Assembly: GCA_020832285.1 (NCBI GenBank)
Contig: JAFIFB010000017.1
Location: 16,319-80,318 of the forward strand
Source of the DNA: Balneolaceae bacterium
GTDB taxonomy: Bacteria; Bacteroidota; Rhodothermia; Balneolales; Balneolaceae
Length of the DNA stretch: 64,000 nt
Direction of reading: 5' to 3'
The translations under genes and the position numbers were made by a program. The notes under the pieces were generated by a model that worked only from the letters and a program-made list of their open reading frames with translations, had not been told where the DNA came from and searched no databases. Each line of letters opens with the position of its first letter. Positions within the stretch are counted from its first letter, which is position 1. Shown in pieces: positions 8,345 to 17,076 of this stretch.

Positions 8345-9040
8345 ATGAAAGACAAAAGACTCAAACCCAATTACGACATCCAACGTAAAAAGCCCGAAGC
8401 AAACCTTCGCAACTACTACACCATTTTGCTCGAAACAGGTCTTATCCTGACACTAATCATAGCCATTGTAATGGTTCGGATTGAGTTAGTTTCGGCAGAT
8501 ACAGATTTGATTTTTGTTGGTGAGCAGGAAGCGATTGAGATGGAAGAGATTGTACAAACTCAACAGCGTGAAACCGTACCGCCACCTCCCAGGCCTCCGG
8601 TTCCCGTTCCGGTACCCAATACCGAAATTATTGAAGATATTGATATTATGATCGATGCTGAGCTTGACTTTAGTGCTCAGCTTGCACTGCCCCCTCCGCC
8701 TCCGGCGCAGGCTGAAGAAGTAGCAGAAGAGGAAGAGGATTTCTTTATTCTTGTTGAGCAAATGCCCGAACTGATTGGTGGAATGGCAGCTCTTCAAAGA
8801 GAAGTCGTATATCCCGAACGCGCCTTACGTGCAAACATTCAGGGAAGAGTTTATGTACAGTTTATTGTAAACGAGAAAGGAGAAGTGGAAAACCCAAGAG
8901 TCATTCGTGGAATTGGAGGAGGGTGTGATGAAGAAGCCATTCGAGTTGTGAAATTGGCAAAATTCACTCCTGGCATGCAAAGAGGGCGTCCGGTTAGGGT
9001 ACAGTACAATCTGCCTGTCATATTCATGATCAGAAGCTGA
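8345..9040 (+). CDS. TonB-family energy transducer
   Basis: 231 residues. The architecture is classical: a short cytoplasmic tail, one membrane anchor (about 28-45), an acidic and proline-rich periplasmic linker with two Pro clusters (about 78-92 and 115-121), and a C-terminal TonB_C domain (about 145-231) with YPERALRANIQGRVYVQFIV and the GCDEEAIRVVK helix. It would transmit proton-motive force from ExbB-ExbD to outer-membrane receptors such as the Oar-like protein at 60.5-63.8 kb. ExbB/ExbD are not in the window. The strong GAGGTGA ribosome site supports this start. A strong hairpin terminator follows. Confidence 0.93.
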   Translation: MKDKRLKPNYDIQRKKPEANLRNYYTILLETGLILTLIIAIVMVRIELVSADTDLIFVGEQEAIEMEEIVQTQQRETVPPPPRPPVPVPVPNTEIIEDIDIMIDAELDFSAQLALPPPPPAQAEEVAEEEEDFFILVEQMPELIGGMAALQREVVYPERALRANIQGRVYVQFIVNEKGEVENPRVIRGIGGGCDEEAIRVVKLAKFTPGMQRGRPVRVQYNLPVIFMIRS

Positions 9041-9096
9041 CCTTCCAATTGAAAAAAATTCAGAGCCTTTAGTAGTTGAAGGAGACAGGACAATGT

Positions 9097-9136
9097 AAAG
9101 TGGGCCCGGGAACGGGCCCACTTTCCCTACTTTTTC
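9097..9136 (+). terminator. Rho-independent terminator after tonB
   Basis: A perfect 12-bp stem, AAAGTGGGCCCG (9097-9108) pairing with CGGGCCCACTTT (9113-9124), closes a GGAA tetraloop. A pyrimidine-rich stretch with a T5 run follows. It separates tonB from lipB, whose ATG is 26 bases beyond the stem. Confidence 0.88.
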
Positions 9137-9149
9137 TTATCTTGTCTTC

Positions 9150-9878
9150 ATGAAAAACCGTATCAATGTATATGATTTCGGAAGTGTTCCCTACCGCAAG
9201 ATGTGGGACCTGCAGAAAAAAGCCCAGCAGCGGCTAATTGACCAAAAAAAGCATTATCGCGACGGTATAATCAACGAACGGCCGGTTAACGATATGCTTT
9301 TTTTCGTTGAACATCCCCACGTATATACTCTTGGTAAAAGCGGCGATCAGGCTCACCTGCTCAGAACTTTAGCAGAACTTGCCGAAATTGATGCTGAATT
9401 TATCGAAATAGACCGCGGCGGAGATATTACTTACCATGGCCCCGGTCAGATAGTGAGTTATCCCATCCTCGATCTCGACCGGCATTTTACGGACATCCAT
9501 AAATACCTGCGTTTTTTGGAAGAGGTTGTGATAAGAACATGTTTGGATTACGGGATCGAAGCGAGTCGAATCGAAGGGCTAACCGGCGTCTGGTCAAACG
9601 GAGAAAAAGTCTGTGCGATGGGCATTCGCTGTTCAAGGTGGGTTACCATGCACGGCTTTGCGCTAAACGTAAATACCGATCTCTCCTATTTCAGTCATAT
9701 TGTACCTTGCGGGATCAGCAACAGGCAGGTAACGAGCCTGAGTGCACTTAAAGGCCGAAAAATGAATACGAAAGAGGTTAAAAAGAGAATATTAAGGCAC
9801 TTTGCAGATGTTTTTGATGTTGAGATAAATGAGAAAGATTCACTTACTGATCCCAAGTTTCAAATTTCGTACCTTTAG
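9150..9878 (+). CDS. lipB: Octanoyl-[acyl carrier protein]-protein transferase
   Basis: 242 residues. LipB moves octanoate from ACP to lipoyl domains of 2-oxoacid dehydrogenases and the glycine cleavage H protein. The motifs DRGGDITYHGPGQIVSYPI, GVWSNGEKVCAMGIRCSRW and HIVPCGISN (active-site Cys, followed by the conserved Lys in SALKGRK) are all present. lipA follows 44 bases downstream in the same direction, so the two steps of lipoate synthesis are co-transcribed. Confidence 0.96.
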   Translation: MKNRINVYDFGSVPYRKMWDLQKKAQQRLIDQKKHYRDGIINERPVNDMLFFVEHPHVYTLGKSGDQAHLLRTLAELAEIDAEFIEIDRGGDITYHGPGQIVSYPILDLDRHFTDIHKYLRFLEEVVIRTCLDYGIEASRIEGLTGVWSNGEKVCAMGIRCSRWVTMHGFALNVNTDLSYFSHIVPCGISNRQVTSLSALKGRKMNTKEVKKRILRHFADVFDVEINEKDSLTDPKFQISYL

Positions 9879-9922
9879 AAACAGAAGAATAAAAGCCATT
9901 CACGGGCATAGCGATTTTATTT

Positions 9923-10801
9923 ATGATTAAAGAACTTGATGTAATCGACAAAAGCGGTCCGGCCCAGAGACGCCCGGACTGGCTTCGTGTAAAACTTCCA
10001 TCCGGCCAAAAGTTCAAAGAAGTTTCCGAAACCATCCGAAAGAACAATCTGAACACAGTCTGCTCAGAAGCGCGCTGCCCCAATATGGGCGAATGCTGGG
10101 GAGCCGGAACGGCTACATTTATGATTTTGGGTGATGTATGCACCCGTTCCTGTTCATTCTGTGCAGTTAAAACCGGCCGGCCTGTTCAGGGACTGGACTG
10201 GGATGAGCCCCGCCGTGTTGCCGATGCCGCATCAAAAATGAAACTGAAGCATGTGGTGCTGACCTCAGTCAATCGCGATGAACGGAATGACGGAGGTGCA
10301 CCCATTTTTGCCGAATGCCACAAAGTACTTAGAGAAACCATTAATGGCGTTACCATTGAGTCGCTCATACCTGATTTTCGCGGTGTTTGGGAAGCTTTGC
10401 AGATAGTGATTGATACTCCCCCCGATGTATTGAGCCATAATCTTGAAACAGTACCGAGACTTTACAGAACGGTGCGCCCGCAAGCGAAATATAAACGCTC
10501 TCTGGAACTATTGCTCCGCTGCAAAAATAAAGGGCTGCGGACCAAAACCGGTATTATGGTTGGGCTTGGGGAAACGCGGGAAGAAGTTATTCAGCTTATG
10601 CAGGATTGCGTAGATCATAAAGTGGACGTTCTGACCATAGGTCAATACATGCAGCCCACGAAAATGCACCATCCGGTAGTGGAGTGGATTCATCCCGATC
10701 AATTCAACGAATATAAAGAGATCGGTGAAACACTTGGTATTGAGCATGTGGAAAGCGGACCACTTGTTCGGTCTTCGTATCATGCCGAGCGACACGTTTG
10801 A
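9923..10801 (+). CDS. lipA: Lipoyl synthase (radical SAM)
   Basis: 292 residues. It inserts two sulfur atoms into the protein-bound octanoyl chain. The auxiliary cluster ligands C47, C52 and C58 ([13 protein letters not shown]) and the radical SAM triad C73, C77 and C80 (CTRSCSFC) are visible. The conserved RSSYHAE near the C-terminus supplies the Ser ligand of the auxiliary cluster. Complete and canonical; paired with lipB. Confidence 0.97.
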   Translation: MIKELDVIDKSGPAQRRPDWLRVKLPSGQKFKEVSETIRKNNLNTVCSEARCPNMGECWGAGTATFMILGDVCTRSCSFCAVKTGRPVQGLDWDEPRRVADAASKMKLKHVVLTSVNRDERNDGGAPIFAECHKVLRETINGVTIESLIPDFRGVWEALQIVIDTPPDVLSHNLETVPRLYRTVRPQAKYKRSLELLLRCKNKGLRTKTGIMVGLGETREEVIQLMQDCVDHKVDVLTIGQYMQPTKMHHPVVEWIHPDQFNEYKEIGETLGIEHVESGPLVRSSYHAERHV

Positions 10802-10812
10802 TTTTTTAATAC

Positions 10813-10852
10813 AATGCCTGTTTAGTTCTTCTGAACAGCATTTCTAATTTTG
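10813..10852 (+). terminator. Probable terminator after lipA
   Basis: AATGCCTGTT (10813-10822) can pair with AACAGCATT (10834-10842) with one bulged C, over an 11-base loop, and is followed by TCTAATTTT. It is the only stem in the gap before plsY. The T-run is interrupted, so strength is uncertain. Confidence 0.45.
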
Positions 10853-10885
10853 ACGGTGATTAAACCCTGAACGGAAACGCTTCCA

Positions 10886-11581
10886 ATGTTATCACTTTTA
10901 GTTGTTGTCTTGCTTTGTTATTTAATCGGTGCCATTCCAAGCTCATTGTGGATGGGAAAGATTTTTTACAAGGTTGACATCCGGGAACATGGAAGTGGTA
11001 ATGCAGGAGCAACCAATACTTTCAGAATTCTTGGCTGGAAAGCAGGCACCATTGTACTTCTTTTTGATTTTGGTAAAGGCCTTTTATGTACTACGGTCAT
11101 AAGCGGACTGGCGTGGTACATAGGTGACGGACCTGTTTCATTCTATGCCAATTGGGAAGTTGAATCGATGTTGTTGATTTTTTCAGGTATTGCTGCTGTA
11201 ATCGGGCACATGTTTCCTGTTTATGCGAACTTCAATGGCGGAAAAGGAGCGGCTACAGCATGTGGTATGCTTTACGGTATTGAGCCGGTTTCCATCAGTA
11301 TCTCACTTGCGCTTTTCTTGATTGTAATGTTCACCACCAGGTACGTATCTCTCGGTTCTATCGCCGGAGCCTTGATTTATCCTTTTTCGCAGCTTACCCT
11401 TCGTTATGGCCTGGGTTCGGATATTGATGGAAGTATCATTCTGTTTACCAGTATTATTGCTGCAGTAATCGTCTTTAAACATAAAGGAAATATTAAACGC
11501 CTGCTGGAGGGCAACGAAAACCGCATTCAATCGTTCAAGCCATCCAAAGGCAGAATCAACGAAGAACATTCAACTGCGTGA
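10886..11581 (+). CDS. plsY: Acyl-phosphate:glycerol-3-phosphate acyltransferase
   Basis: 231 residues, integral membrane protein of about six segments. It transfers the acyl group from acyl phosphate to sn-glycerol 3-phosphate, starting phospholipid synthesis. The three family motifs are visible: GSGNAGATNTFR (36-47), a central GHMFPVYANFNGGKGAAT, and a later loop with HKGNIKRLLEGNE near the C-terminus. The stop overlaps the GTG start of gpsA, which makes the glycerol 3-phosphate substrate, a functionally sensible coupling. Confidence 0.95.
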   Translation: MLSLLVVVLLCYLIGAIPSSLWMGKIFYKVDIREHGSGNAGATNTFRILGWKAGTIVLLFDFGKGLLCTTVISGLAWYIGDGPVSFYANWEVESMLLIFSGIAAVIGHMFPVYANFNGGKGAATACGMLYGIEPVSISISLALFLIVMFTTRYVSLGSIAGALIYPFSQLTLRYGLGSDIDGSIILFTSIIAAVIVFKHKGNIKRLLEGNENRIQSFKPSKGRINEEHSTA

Positions 11582-12588
11582 AGAAAATAAGCATTATAGG
11601 AGCAGGAAGTTTTGGTACAGCCATTGCTGTTGTGCTTGGTAATAGCAAATACGACATCACCATCTGGGCCAGAGAATCCGAGGTTGTGGAAGGGATTAAC
11701 CGGGATAAAAAGAATCCGGCATATCTTACCAATGTTTCGCTGCCCGGAACCGTAAAAGCAAGTAGCTCACTTGAAGAAACCATCCAGGATTCTGGTATGG
11801 TTGTCTTTGCCACCCCATCACACGCTATGAGAGAGGTGGCTGAAAAAGCAAGGGCGTATCTTTCAGGAAAAGAAATTATTGTTTCCGTAGCTAAAGGCAT
11901 TGAACAAGACACACTGATGACCCCATCTCAGATTCTTACAGAAGTTTTGGACGGGGTGGTTTTGGAGGATCAAATTGGTGTGTTGACAGGACCCAGCCAC
12001 GCCGAGGAAGTAGGAACTTTTAAGCCAACCACCGTGGTGGCATCGGCCTATTCGAAGCGGGCAGCGCGGATTATCCAGGAAACATTTATGACACCCAAAT
12101 TCCGGGTTTATCTGAATTACGACATTCTCGGAGCAGAAATCGGAGGAGCTCTTAAAAATATTATGGCTATAGCTGCCGGTATTGTTGACGGAGCTGATCT
12201 GGGCGACAATGCAAAAGCGGCACTTATTACCCGAGGGCTTCACGAAATGAAGCGGATGGGCAGTGCACTCGGAGCTTCTCAAGACACCTTTTCGGGTCTT
12301 ACTGGGATGGGTGACTTGATTGTAACCTGCACCAGCCGCCACAGCAGAAACCGGTATGTGGGTTACAATATCGGAAAGGGAAAATCGCTCCAGGAAATAA
12401 CTTCAGGTATGAATATGGTAGCTGAAGGTGTAAAAACCGCCCGATCTGTTTCACAATGGTCCAGAAAAAACAATGTGGAAATGCCAATCACCGAAGCCGT
12501 GTATAAAGTTCTTTTTGAAAATATAAACCCAGGTGATGCCGTTCATGAACTAATGACAAGAAACGCAAAGAACGAAATCATGATTTAA
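11578..12588 (+). CDS. gpsA: Glycerol-3-phosphate dehydrogenase [NAD(P)+]
   Basis: 336 residues with a GTG start that shares GTGA with the plsY stop. The enzyme reduces dihydroxyacetone phosphate to sn-glycerol 3-phosphate. The N-terminal Rossmann motif GAGSFGTAIAVVL, the GPSHAEEV segment, the catalytic-lysine segment GGALKNIMAIAAGI and the TGMGDLIVTCTS loop are present. No nearby ATG would give a complete Rossmann motif, so the GTG is well supported. Confidence 0.96.
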   Translation: MKKISIIGAGSFGTAIAVVLGNSKYDITIWARESEVVEGINRDKKNPAYLTNVSLPGTVKASSSLEETIQDSGMVVFATPSHAMREVAEKARAYLSGKEIIVSVAKGIEQDTLMTPSQILTEVLDGVVLEDQIGVLTGPSHAEEVGTFKPTTVVASAYSKRAARIIQETFMTPKFRVYLNYDILGAEIGGALKNIMAIAAGIVDGADLGDNAKAALITRGLHEMKRMGSALGASQDTFSGLTGMGDLIVTCTSRHSRNRYVGYNIGKGKSLQEITSGMNMVAEGVKTARSVSQWSRKNNVEMPITEAVYKVLFENINPGDAVHELMTRNAKNEIMI

Positions 12589-12723
12589 AATAACACCCTG
12601 TTCCCGGCCGGAATGACGCATAAAAACCCAAGCTTATCAAATTCATGGATCGGCAGACGGCCCCGTCTTCATGAAAGATTCAAATTGATTTAAGACCTTC
12701 CATCATCAAACCTATTTGACATT

Positions 12724-13401
12724 ATGTTACTCCCCAACGGCGAAATCGTCATCTCCGATATGAGTCCGGCGGATCTGAGAAATCTGATTCAAACCGGCGA
12801 AGGCACGTATCTCGAATTTAAAAAAACCACTCCGTCTCCCGAAAAAATAGCCCGTGAAATTGCAGCATTTGCAAACACAAAGGGCGGTACTATTCTTGTC
12901 GGTGTGGATGATTATAAAAACATAACTGGCATAAGGGCTTACTACGAAGAGGAATATCTTCTTCAGAAAGCGGCTCATGAGTGTTGTGTTCCACCCGTAC
13001 CCATCCGAATTGAACTGGTTCATAGCGGCCAGATCGATGTGATAGTAGTGAAAGTTCCGGAAATGTCAGAAAAACCGGTTTACAATAAAAGCAAGAAAAA
13101 ACGACTGGTTTTTGTTCGTGAAAAGGATGAAAGTGTGCTGGCCAGCGATGAGATGGCAGAGATTCTGAAACAAAAATACTCTGATGAAGGCGTTACCTTT
13201 GAATATGGTGAGAAAGAGCAGATGCTGTTTCGGTATTTGAATGAATATGGTGAAATTACCGTTATAAAGTTCTCACAACTGGTGAGTATAAACAGCTATC
13301 GCGCTTCCAAAATTCTGATTAACTTGGTGAGTGCCGGAGTGCTGAAACTTTTTCGCCGTTCTGAGACGGATTATTACACATTTTCGAATTCAACGAAATA
13401 A
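12724..13401 (+). CDS. AlbA_2 (Schlafen-like) domain protein with winged-helix tail
   Basis: 225 residues. The N-terminal 20-150 segment carries the AlbA_2 signature: an LEFKKT strand, then a helix with EIAAFANTKGGTILVGVDD and ITGI. The C-terminal 60 residues look like a winged helix (a FRYLNEYGEITVIKFSQ helix pair). AlbA_2 domains occur in putative transcription regulators and nucleic-acid-binding proteins; some Schlafen proteins are nucleases. No catalytic acid triad is obvious. It sits 12 bases upstream of the A-type Fe-S carrier and may be co-transcribed. Biological role unknown. Confidence 0.75.
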   Translation: MLLPNGEIVISDMSPADLRNLIQTGEGTYLEFKKTTPSPEKIAREIAAFANTKGGTILVGVDDYKNITGIRAYYEEEYLLQKAAHECCVPPVPIRIELVHSGQIDVIVVKVPEMSEKPVYNKSKKKRLVFVREKDESVLASDEMAEILKQKYSDEGVTFEYGEKEQMLFRYLNEYGEITVIKFSQLVSINSYRASKILINLVSAGVLKLFRRSETDYYTFSNSTK

Positions 13402-13413
13402 ACCCGATTGACC

Positions 13414-13848
13414 ATGGCAGTTCAGGATGAAAATTTGAATGATGTTATCGCATCACTTATTGATGTTGAAGAAGAGGAAGAAACATATTCTGCTCCTACC
13501 CCGGAAATGAAGTCTGATGCCGATCCGGTTTCACTTACCACTCGCGCTGCCCGACAGATTAAAAAAATAAGAGACAACGAAGATCTGGACGCAGATCTCT
13601 ACCTGAGAGTAGCTGTTGAAGGTGGTGGCTGCTCCGGCCTGAGCTATAAACTGGGTTTCGATATCCGTACTGATGAAGACAGGCTTGTACACAGCCAGGG
13701 ACTTGATATCATTATCAACCCCAAACACCTGATGTACCTCGGTGGTATCGTAATTGATTACCCGGACGGCCTGGATGCACGAGGTTTTACCTTTGATAAT
13801 CCAAACGCAAGTGAATCTTGCGGATGTGGTTCATCTTTTGCGGTTTAG
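13414..13848 (+). CDS. A-type iron-sulfur carrier (IscA/ErpA/SufA family)
   Basis: 144 residues from the ATG at 13414; a TTG six bases earlier is less likely. The HesB/IscA domain covers about 38-144, with the three cluster-binding cysteines C73 (GGCSGLSY), C136 and C138 (SCGCGSSF). It would accept or deliver [2Fe-2S]/[4Fe-4S] clusters to apoproteins such as LipA nearby. Unusual is an acidic N-terminal extension of about 37 residues (an EEEEET run) absent from standard 105-115-residue A-type carriers. Which of IscA, SufA or ErpA it replaces cannot be told. Confidence 0.9.
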   Translation: MAVQDENLNDVIASLIDVEEEEETYSAPTPEMKSDADPVSLTTRAARQIKKIRDNEDLDADLYLRVAVEGGGCSGLSYKLGFDIRTDEDRLVHSQGLDIIINPKHLMYLGGIVIDYPDGLDARGFTFDNPNASESCGCGSSFAV

Positions 13849-13952
13849 CAGGCTTTTCAGAAGGTTAGAAAATGTGGTTTTCCAAGAAATAATGTATGTG
13901 TAGTTTTAAAATGGTCATCAATTAAAGCTTTCAGACATCAGCAGGCAGCTAT

Positions 13953-15221
13953 TCAGGAACATGAAGTGTCATCTTTCAATCGGTCGGTGATCAGTCGCAC
14001 GCCCCGTTTGAAGGTAATATAGTGCCATACCCATTCTGCAAATACACGAAACCGGTTTCGGAAACCGATCAGAAAAAAGATGTGGATGAATGACCAAAGC
14101 ATCCACGCAACCACTCCTTTGAATTTGAATCCGCGAATATCTGCTACTGCCTTGGCCCGTCCGATGGTTGCCATTGTTCCCTTGTCCACATAACGAAAAG
14201 GCCTGACTGAGGATATATCGTAACCTTTTTTTATTAATTTTCCCACATATTTACCCATTTGAAGTGCAACAGGAGCCAGGCCGGGAAGAGCCTTTCCATT
14301 TTCATCTTCCAGGTAAGCGGCGTCCCCAATCACAAAAATGTTTTCTGTACCGGGAATGGTAAGATTCTGATTTACTTTTACTCGTCCCATCTTATCGGTT
14401 TCACAGTTCAGTGTTTTCAACAGGGGCGAAGCTGTAACCCCGGCTGCCCAAATGATGTTGGGTGTTTCAATGAATTTACTCTCAATCTGAACACCATTTT
14501 TACGGATGTCGGTAACAGGATGATCCAGAAGTACAGTAACACCCATCTTTTTTAGATCTTCTTTGGCTCGTTCCGATAACTGATCGGGATACCCGTTCAG
14601 CACTTTTGGCCCGGCTTCAACAAGGAATATTTCAGTCTCATCCGGTGAAATGTTTCTGAAATCACGCATCATATTTCTTTTGGCAATTTCAGATATTGCA
14701 CCTGCGGTTTCGACACCCGTTGGACCTGCCCCGATAATTATATTACGCAGATATGGTTTGCGTGACTCATTGTCATCCATCTGATCTGCTTTTTCAAGTG
14801 AGACCAGAATCCGTTCACGAATATCAAGCGCGTTGTCGATTGTCTTCAGCCCGGGGGCATGTTTTTCCCACCCATTGTTTCCGAAATAATTGTAAAGTGT
14901 GCCAGGCGCTGCAACAAGCATATCAAAAGAATGGAGCTTACCACTTTTAAGTTTTACAGAATTACTCTTTTTGTCGATTTCAACCACCTCACCAAGAATG
15001 GTTCGTACATTTTTCTGCCTTGTGAAAATGGCACGAATCGGCATGGCAATATCGCCGGGTGAAAGAGCTGCTGTTGCTACCTGGTACAACAAAGGCTGAA
15101 AAAGGTGGTGATTCTTTTTATCGATGATTGTAACCGAACAGTCTGTGTTCCGAAGAGCTTTTGCAACAGCAATACCTCCAAATCCACCCCCGATAATGAT
15201 GATCTTTTTTTTTGATTTCAT
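13953..15221 (-). CDS. ndh: Type II NADH:quinone oxidoreductase
   Basis: 422 residues. The first FAD motif is at the N-terminus (IIIIGGGFGG), the second Rossmann motif lies near residue 165 (IIGAGPTGVETAG), and FVIGDAAY marks the C-terminal FAD contact. The hydrophobic and basic C-terminus (AWMLWSFIHIFFLIGF) is the membrane anchor of NDH-2. The enzyme oxidises NADH and reduces quinone without pumping protons. FHH-type loops after residue 37 (NHHLFQPLLYQVATA) are typical. Monocistronic, convergent with the Fe-S carrier. Confidence 0.92.
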   Translation of the reverse strand: MKSKKKIIIIGGGFGGIAVAKALRNTDCSVTIIDKKNHHLFQPLLYQVATAALSPGDIAMPIRAIFTRQKNVRTILGEVVEIDKKSNSVKLKSGKLHSFDMLVAAPGTLYNYFGNNGWEKHAPGLKTIDNALDIRERILVSLEKADQMDDNESRKPYLRNIIIGAGPTGVETAGAISEIAKRNMMRDFRNISPDETEIFLVEAGPKVLNGYPDQLSERAKEDLKKMGVTVLLDHPVTDIRKNGVQIESKFIETPNIIWAAGVTASPLLKTLNCETDKMGRVKVNQNLTIPGTENIFVIGDAAYLEDENGKALPGLAPVALQMGKYVGKLIKKGYDISSVRPFRYVDKGTMATIGRAKAVADIRGFKFKGVVAWMLWSFIHIFFLIGFRNRFRVFAEWVWHYITFKRGVRLITDRLKDDTSCS

Positions 15222-15289
15222 TTGCTACTCCCTTACATGATTATTATGAACTGGAAAGCGACAGATACAATTAATTAAAAGATTAACAA

Positions 15290-16195
15290 TCAATTTAATT
15301 TTGCCTGCGCTGACTCGACGATTGCACTGATCTCTTTTTTAGAAACCGTATGTTTTTTTCCGCAGAAATGACATACCATCTCCTGATCTTCACCCCTGAG
15401 CTCTTTCAGATCATCATACGAGAGTAAAGAGAGTGCATTTTTGAACCTGTCGGGATTGCACCGGCAAAAAAAGTGCACCGGCTGCCGATCCAGTTCTCTG
15501 ATGTTGTACGGTGCCGAGGCTTTCTTCATGATAACATCAATATAATCGCCGTTTGCTAGTAATTCAGGCACACCCGGTAAATCGGGAAGCCTGGACTGAA
15601 GAGTTTCCATTACAGAATCTTCGGCATCGGGCAAACGCTGAATCAGAATTCCACCTGCTTGTTCTACATCTCCGTTGTCTTTAATACTCACATCCATCAG
15701 AAATGCAGACAACACTTGTTCCGATTGGGCCATGTAGTGTGCCATGTCCGTCAAAATATCACCTTCCATAATCTGAATGGTGCTTGTACGGGGTTCTGCT
15801 TCGTTGTACAGAATTTTTGAAACAGTCAATAAACCGATGCCGATGCCATCGCCTATGGTTGTATTCTGTTTGTTATAGTCAAGTTCGGCTGCTGGATTTT
15901 GGACATATCCTCTAATTTCTCCAACGCGATTAGCTTCTGCTGTAATCATCCCAACAGGCCCGTTTCCTTCAAGCCTGATCTTTAATCGTTCTTCACCCTT
16001 CAGCTCCGATGCCAGCAGCATAGCAGCGGTCAGGGTTCGTCCGAGGAGAACTGTATTCAGCACAGAAAGACCATGATTCTCCTTAGCAGTTTGTACCACA
16101 TCCGTTGTTTTAACTACACTGATTTTAAATTGCCCGTTTTCTTCAATACCCTTGATAAGACGGTCTTTAAACTTAAATTCTTTTTTCAGTGACAT
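15290..16195 (-). CDS. hslO: Redox-regulated chaperone Hsp33
   Basis: 301 residues. Hsp33 holds unfolding proteins during oxidative stress. The C-terminal zinc switch is complete: CRC at about 241-243 and CHFC about 30 residues later give the CxC/CxxC tetrad. The N-terminal holdase domain carries the usual LLGRTLTAAMLLAS and GDGIGIG-type stretches. Normal length for the family. It stands 68 bases upstream of ndh on the same strand and could share a transcript. Confidence 0.96.
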   Translation of the reverse strand: MSLKKEFKFKDRLIKGIEENGQFKISVVKTTDVVQTAKENHGLSVLNTVLLGRTLTAAMLLASELKGEERLKIRLEGNGPVGMITAEANRVGEIRGYVQNPAAELDYNKQNTTIGDGIGIGLLTVSKILYNEAEPRTSTIQIMEGDILTDMAHYMAQSEQVLSAFLMDVSIKDNGDVEQAGGILIQRLPDAEDSVMETLQSRLPDLPGVPELLANGDYIDVIMKKASAPYNIRELDRQPVHFFCRCNPDRFKNALSLLSYDDLKELRGEDQEMVCHFCGKKHTVSKKEISAIVESAQAKLN

Positions 16196-16288
16196 GAAAC
16201 TCGATTTTTTAGAGATGTATCGATATAGCGTAGTCTTGAAACCATTTATTATGTTACAGCAATCAAAAAATGGTAAAAATAATAGTTC

Positions 16289-16326
16289 AAAAATAAAAAA
16301 AATTGGAGGCGGTGAACCCCCAATTT
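16289..16326 (-). terminator. Rho-independent terminator of the Gly/Val-rich gene
   Basis: Read on the minus strand, AAATTGGGGG is followed by TTCACCGCC and then TCCAATTTTTTTTATTTTTG. The arms 16320-16325 and 16301-16306 pair, with partial pairing inside, and a long T-run follows. It sits 32 bases beyond the stop of the gene at 16358. Confidence 0.75.
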
Positions 16327-16357
16327 AAATGAAATAATACTGATTAATTAAGCAGTC

Positions 16358-16936
16358 TTATCCTTCAGATTTGTCTTTTTTGATTTCATCAAGGATCTCC
16401 TTGGCACCGTCAATGCCTTCATTGAGAGCTTCTTTTACAGAATCGATGGCTCCGCCACCAACTTCACGTGAAGCTTCCAAAGCGGCCACAATTGCAGTTT
16501 TAGTAGCCGAAACGGTATCTCCGCCCACCTGCTTTACTCCGTTTACAGCGCCGCGAACTGATTCAACAGCTACAGATCCTACGTTTAATCCAAGGTCTTT
16601 AGCACTATAGATCGCCTGTTGAACGCTGCCTCTAACTGCATCTTTTTGTTCAACACCCTGTTCCATAGCCCCCTGAACGGCACCATTCACAATTCCCTTA
16701 ACTGCTTTCACCACAGATATGCCAATATCTGTAATACCATCCAGGGCACCTTTTACAATAGATGCAGGCACCTGGATTCCTTTAATCACTAATTCTCCAG
16801 CACCTTTAATGGTGGTGACAGTAACATCTTTCACAGAATTTACAATGGTTGAACCAACATCCGCAGTTCCTTTTAATGTGGATGTTATACCACCCTTTAC
16901 ACCATTCACTAATTTATTTACAAGTTTGATAGCCAT
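16358..16936 (-). CDS. Gly/Val/Ala/Lys-rich repetitive protein, unknown function
   Basis: 192 residues from the ATG at 16936, which follows a perfect GGAGG 8 bases upstream; a longer reading is not supported. I do not recognise the family. The whole protein is built of short units ending in VKG, IKG, VNG or VRG spaced about 11-15 residues, such as VNGVKGGITSTLKG and IVKGALDGITDIG. No Cys, Trp or signal peptide, and the C-terminus is charged (LDEIKKDKSEG). The pattern suggests amphipathic helices with small-residue faces, as in LEA-like, phasin-like or membrane-remodelling proteins. It has its own leader with an inverted repeat and its own terminator, so it is probably an abundant, separately controlled product. 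Confidence 0.75.
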   Translation of the reverse strand: MAIKLVNKLVNGVKGGITSTLKGTADVGSTIVNSVKDVTVTTIKGAGELVIKGIQVPASIVKGALDGITDIGISVVKAVKGIVNGAVQGAMEQGVEQKDAVRGSVQQAIYSAKDLGLNVGSVAVESVRGAVNGVKQVGGDTVSATKTAIVAALEASREVGGGAIDSVKEALNEGIDGAKEILDEIKKDKSEG

Positions 16937-16972
16937 AATCCTATCCTCCAATTTTATTATTTGTATGTAGAT

Positions 16973-17003
16973 TGTAGTGTGATAATATTGCCACACTCCT
17001 ACA
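16973..17003 (-). promoter_or_regulatory. Inverted repeat in the leader of the Gly/Val-rich gene
   Basis: TGTAGTGTG (16973-16981) pairs with CACACTCCTACA (16992-17003), with a bulge in the longer arm, over ten AT-rich bases. It ends about 37 bases before the ATG at 16936. It may be an operator or a stable 5' hairpin that controls message life. There is no other evidence. Confidence 0.35.
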
Positions 17004-17076
17004 TTAATAATTTTACCTATAAATTAGTTCCGTGAAAAAGATGATCCTCAAGCCTTAAATATTGTCAGATATGGGT

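Noticed and set aside
8038..8370. Minus-strand open frame of 110 codons between metK and tonB
   Set aside because: AT-rich, Ile/Tyr/Ser-rich product without motif, overlaps the tonB start; it fits a chance frame in an intergenic region.
12608..12640. GC-rich palindrome TTCCCGGCCGGAA after gpsA as terminator
   Set aside because: Very short arms without a T-run; not convincing.
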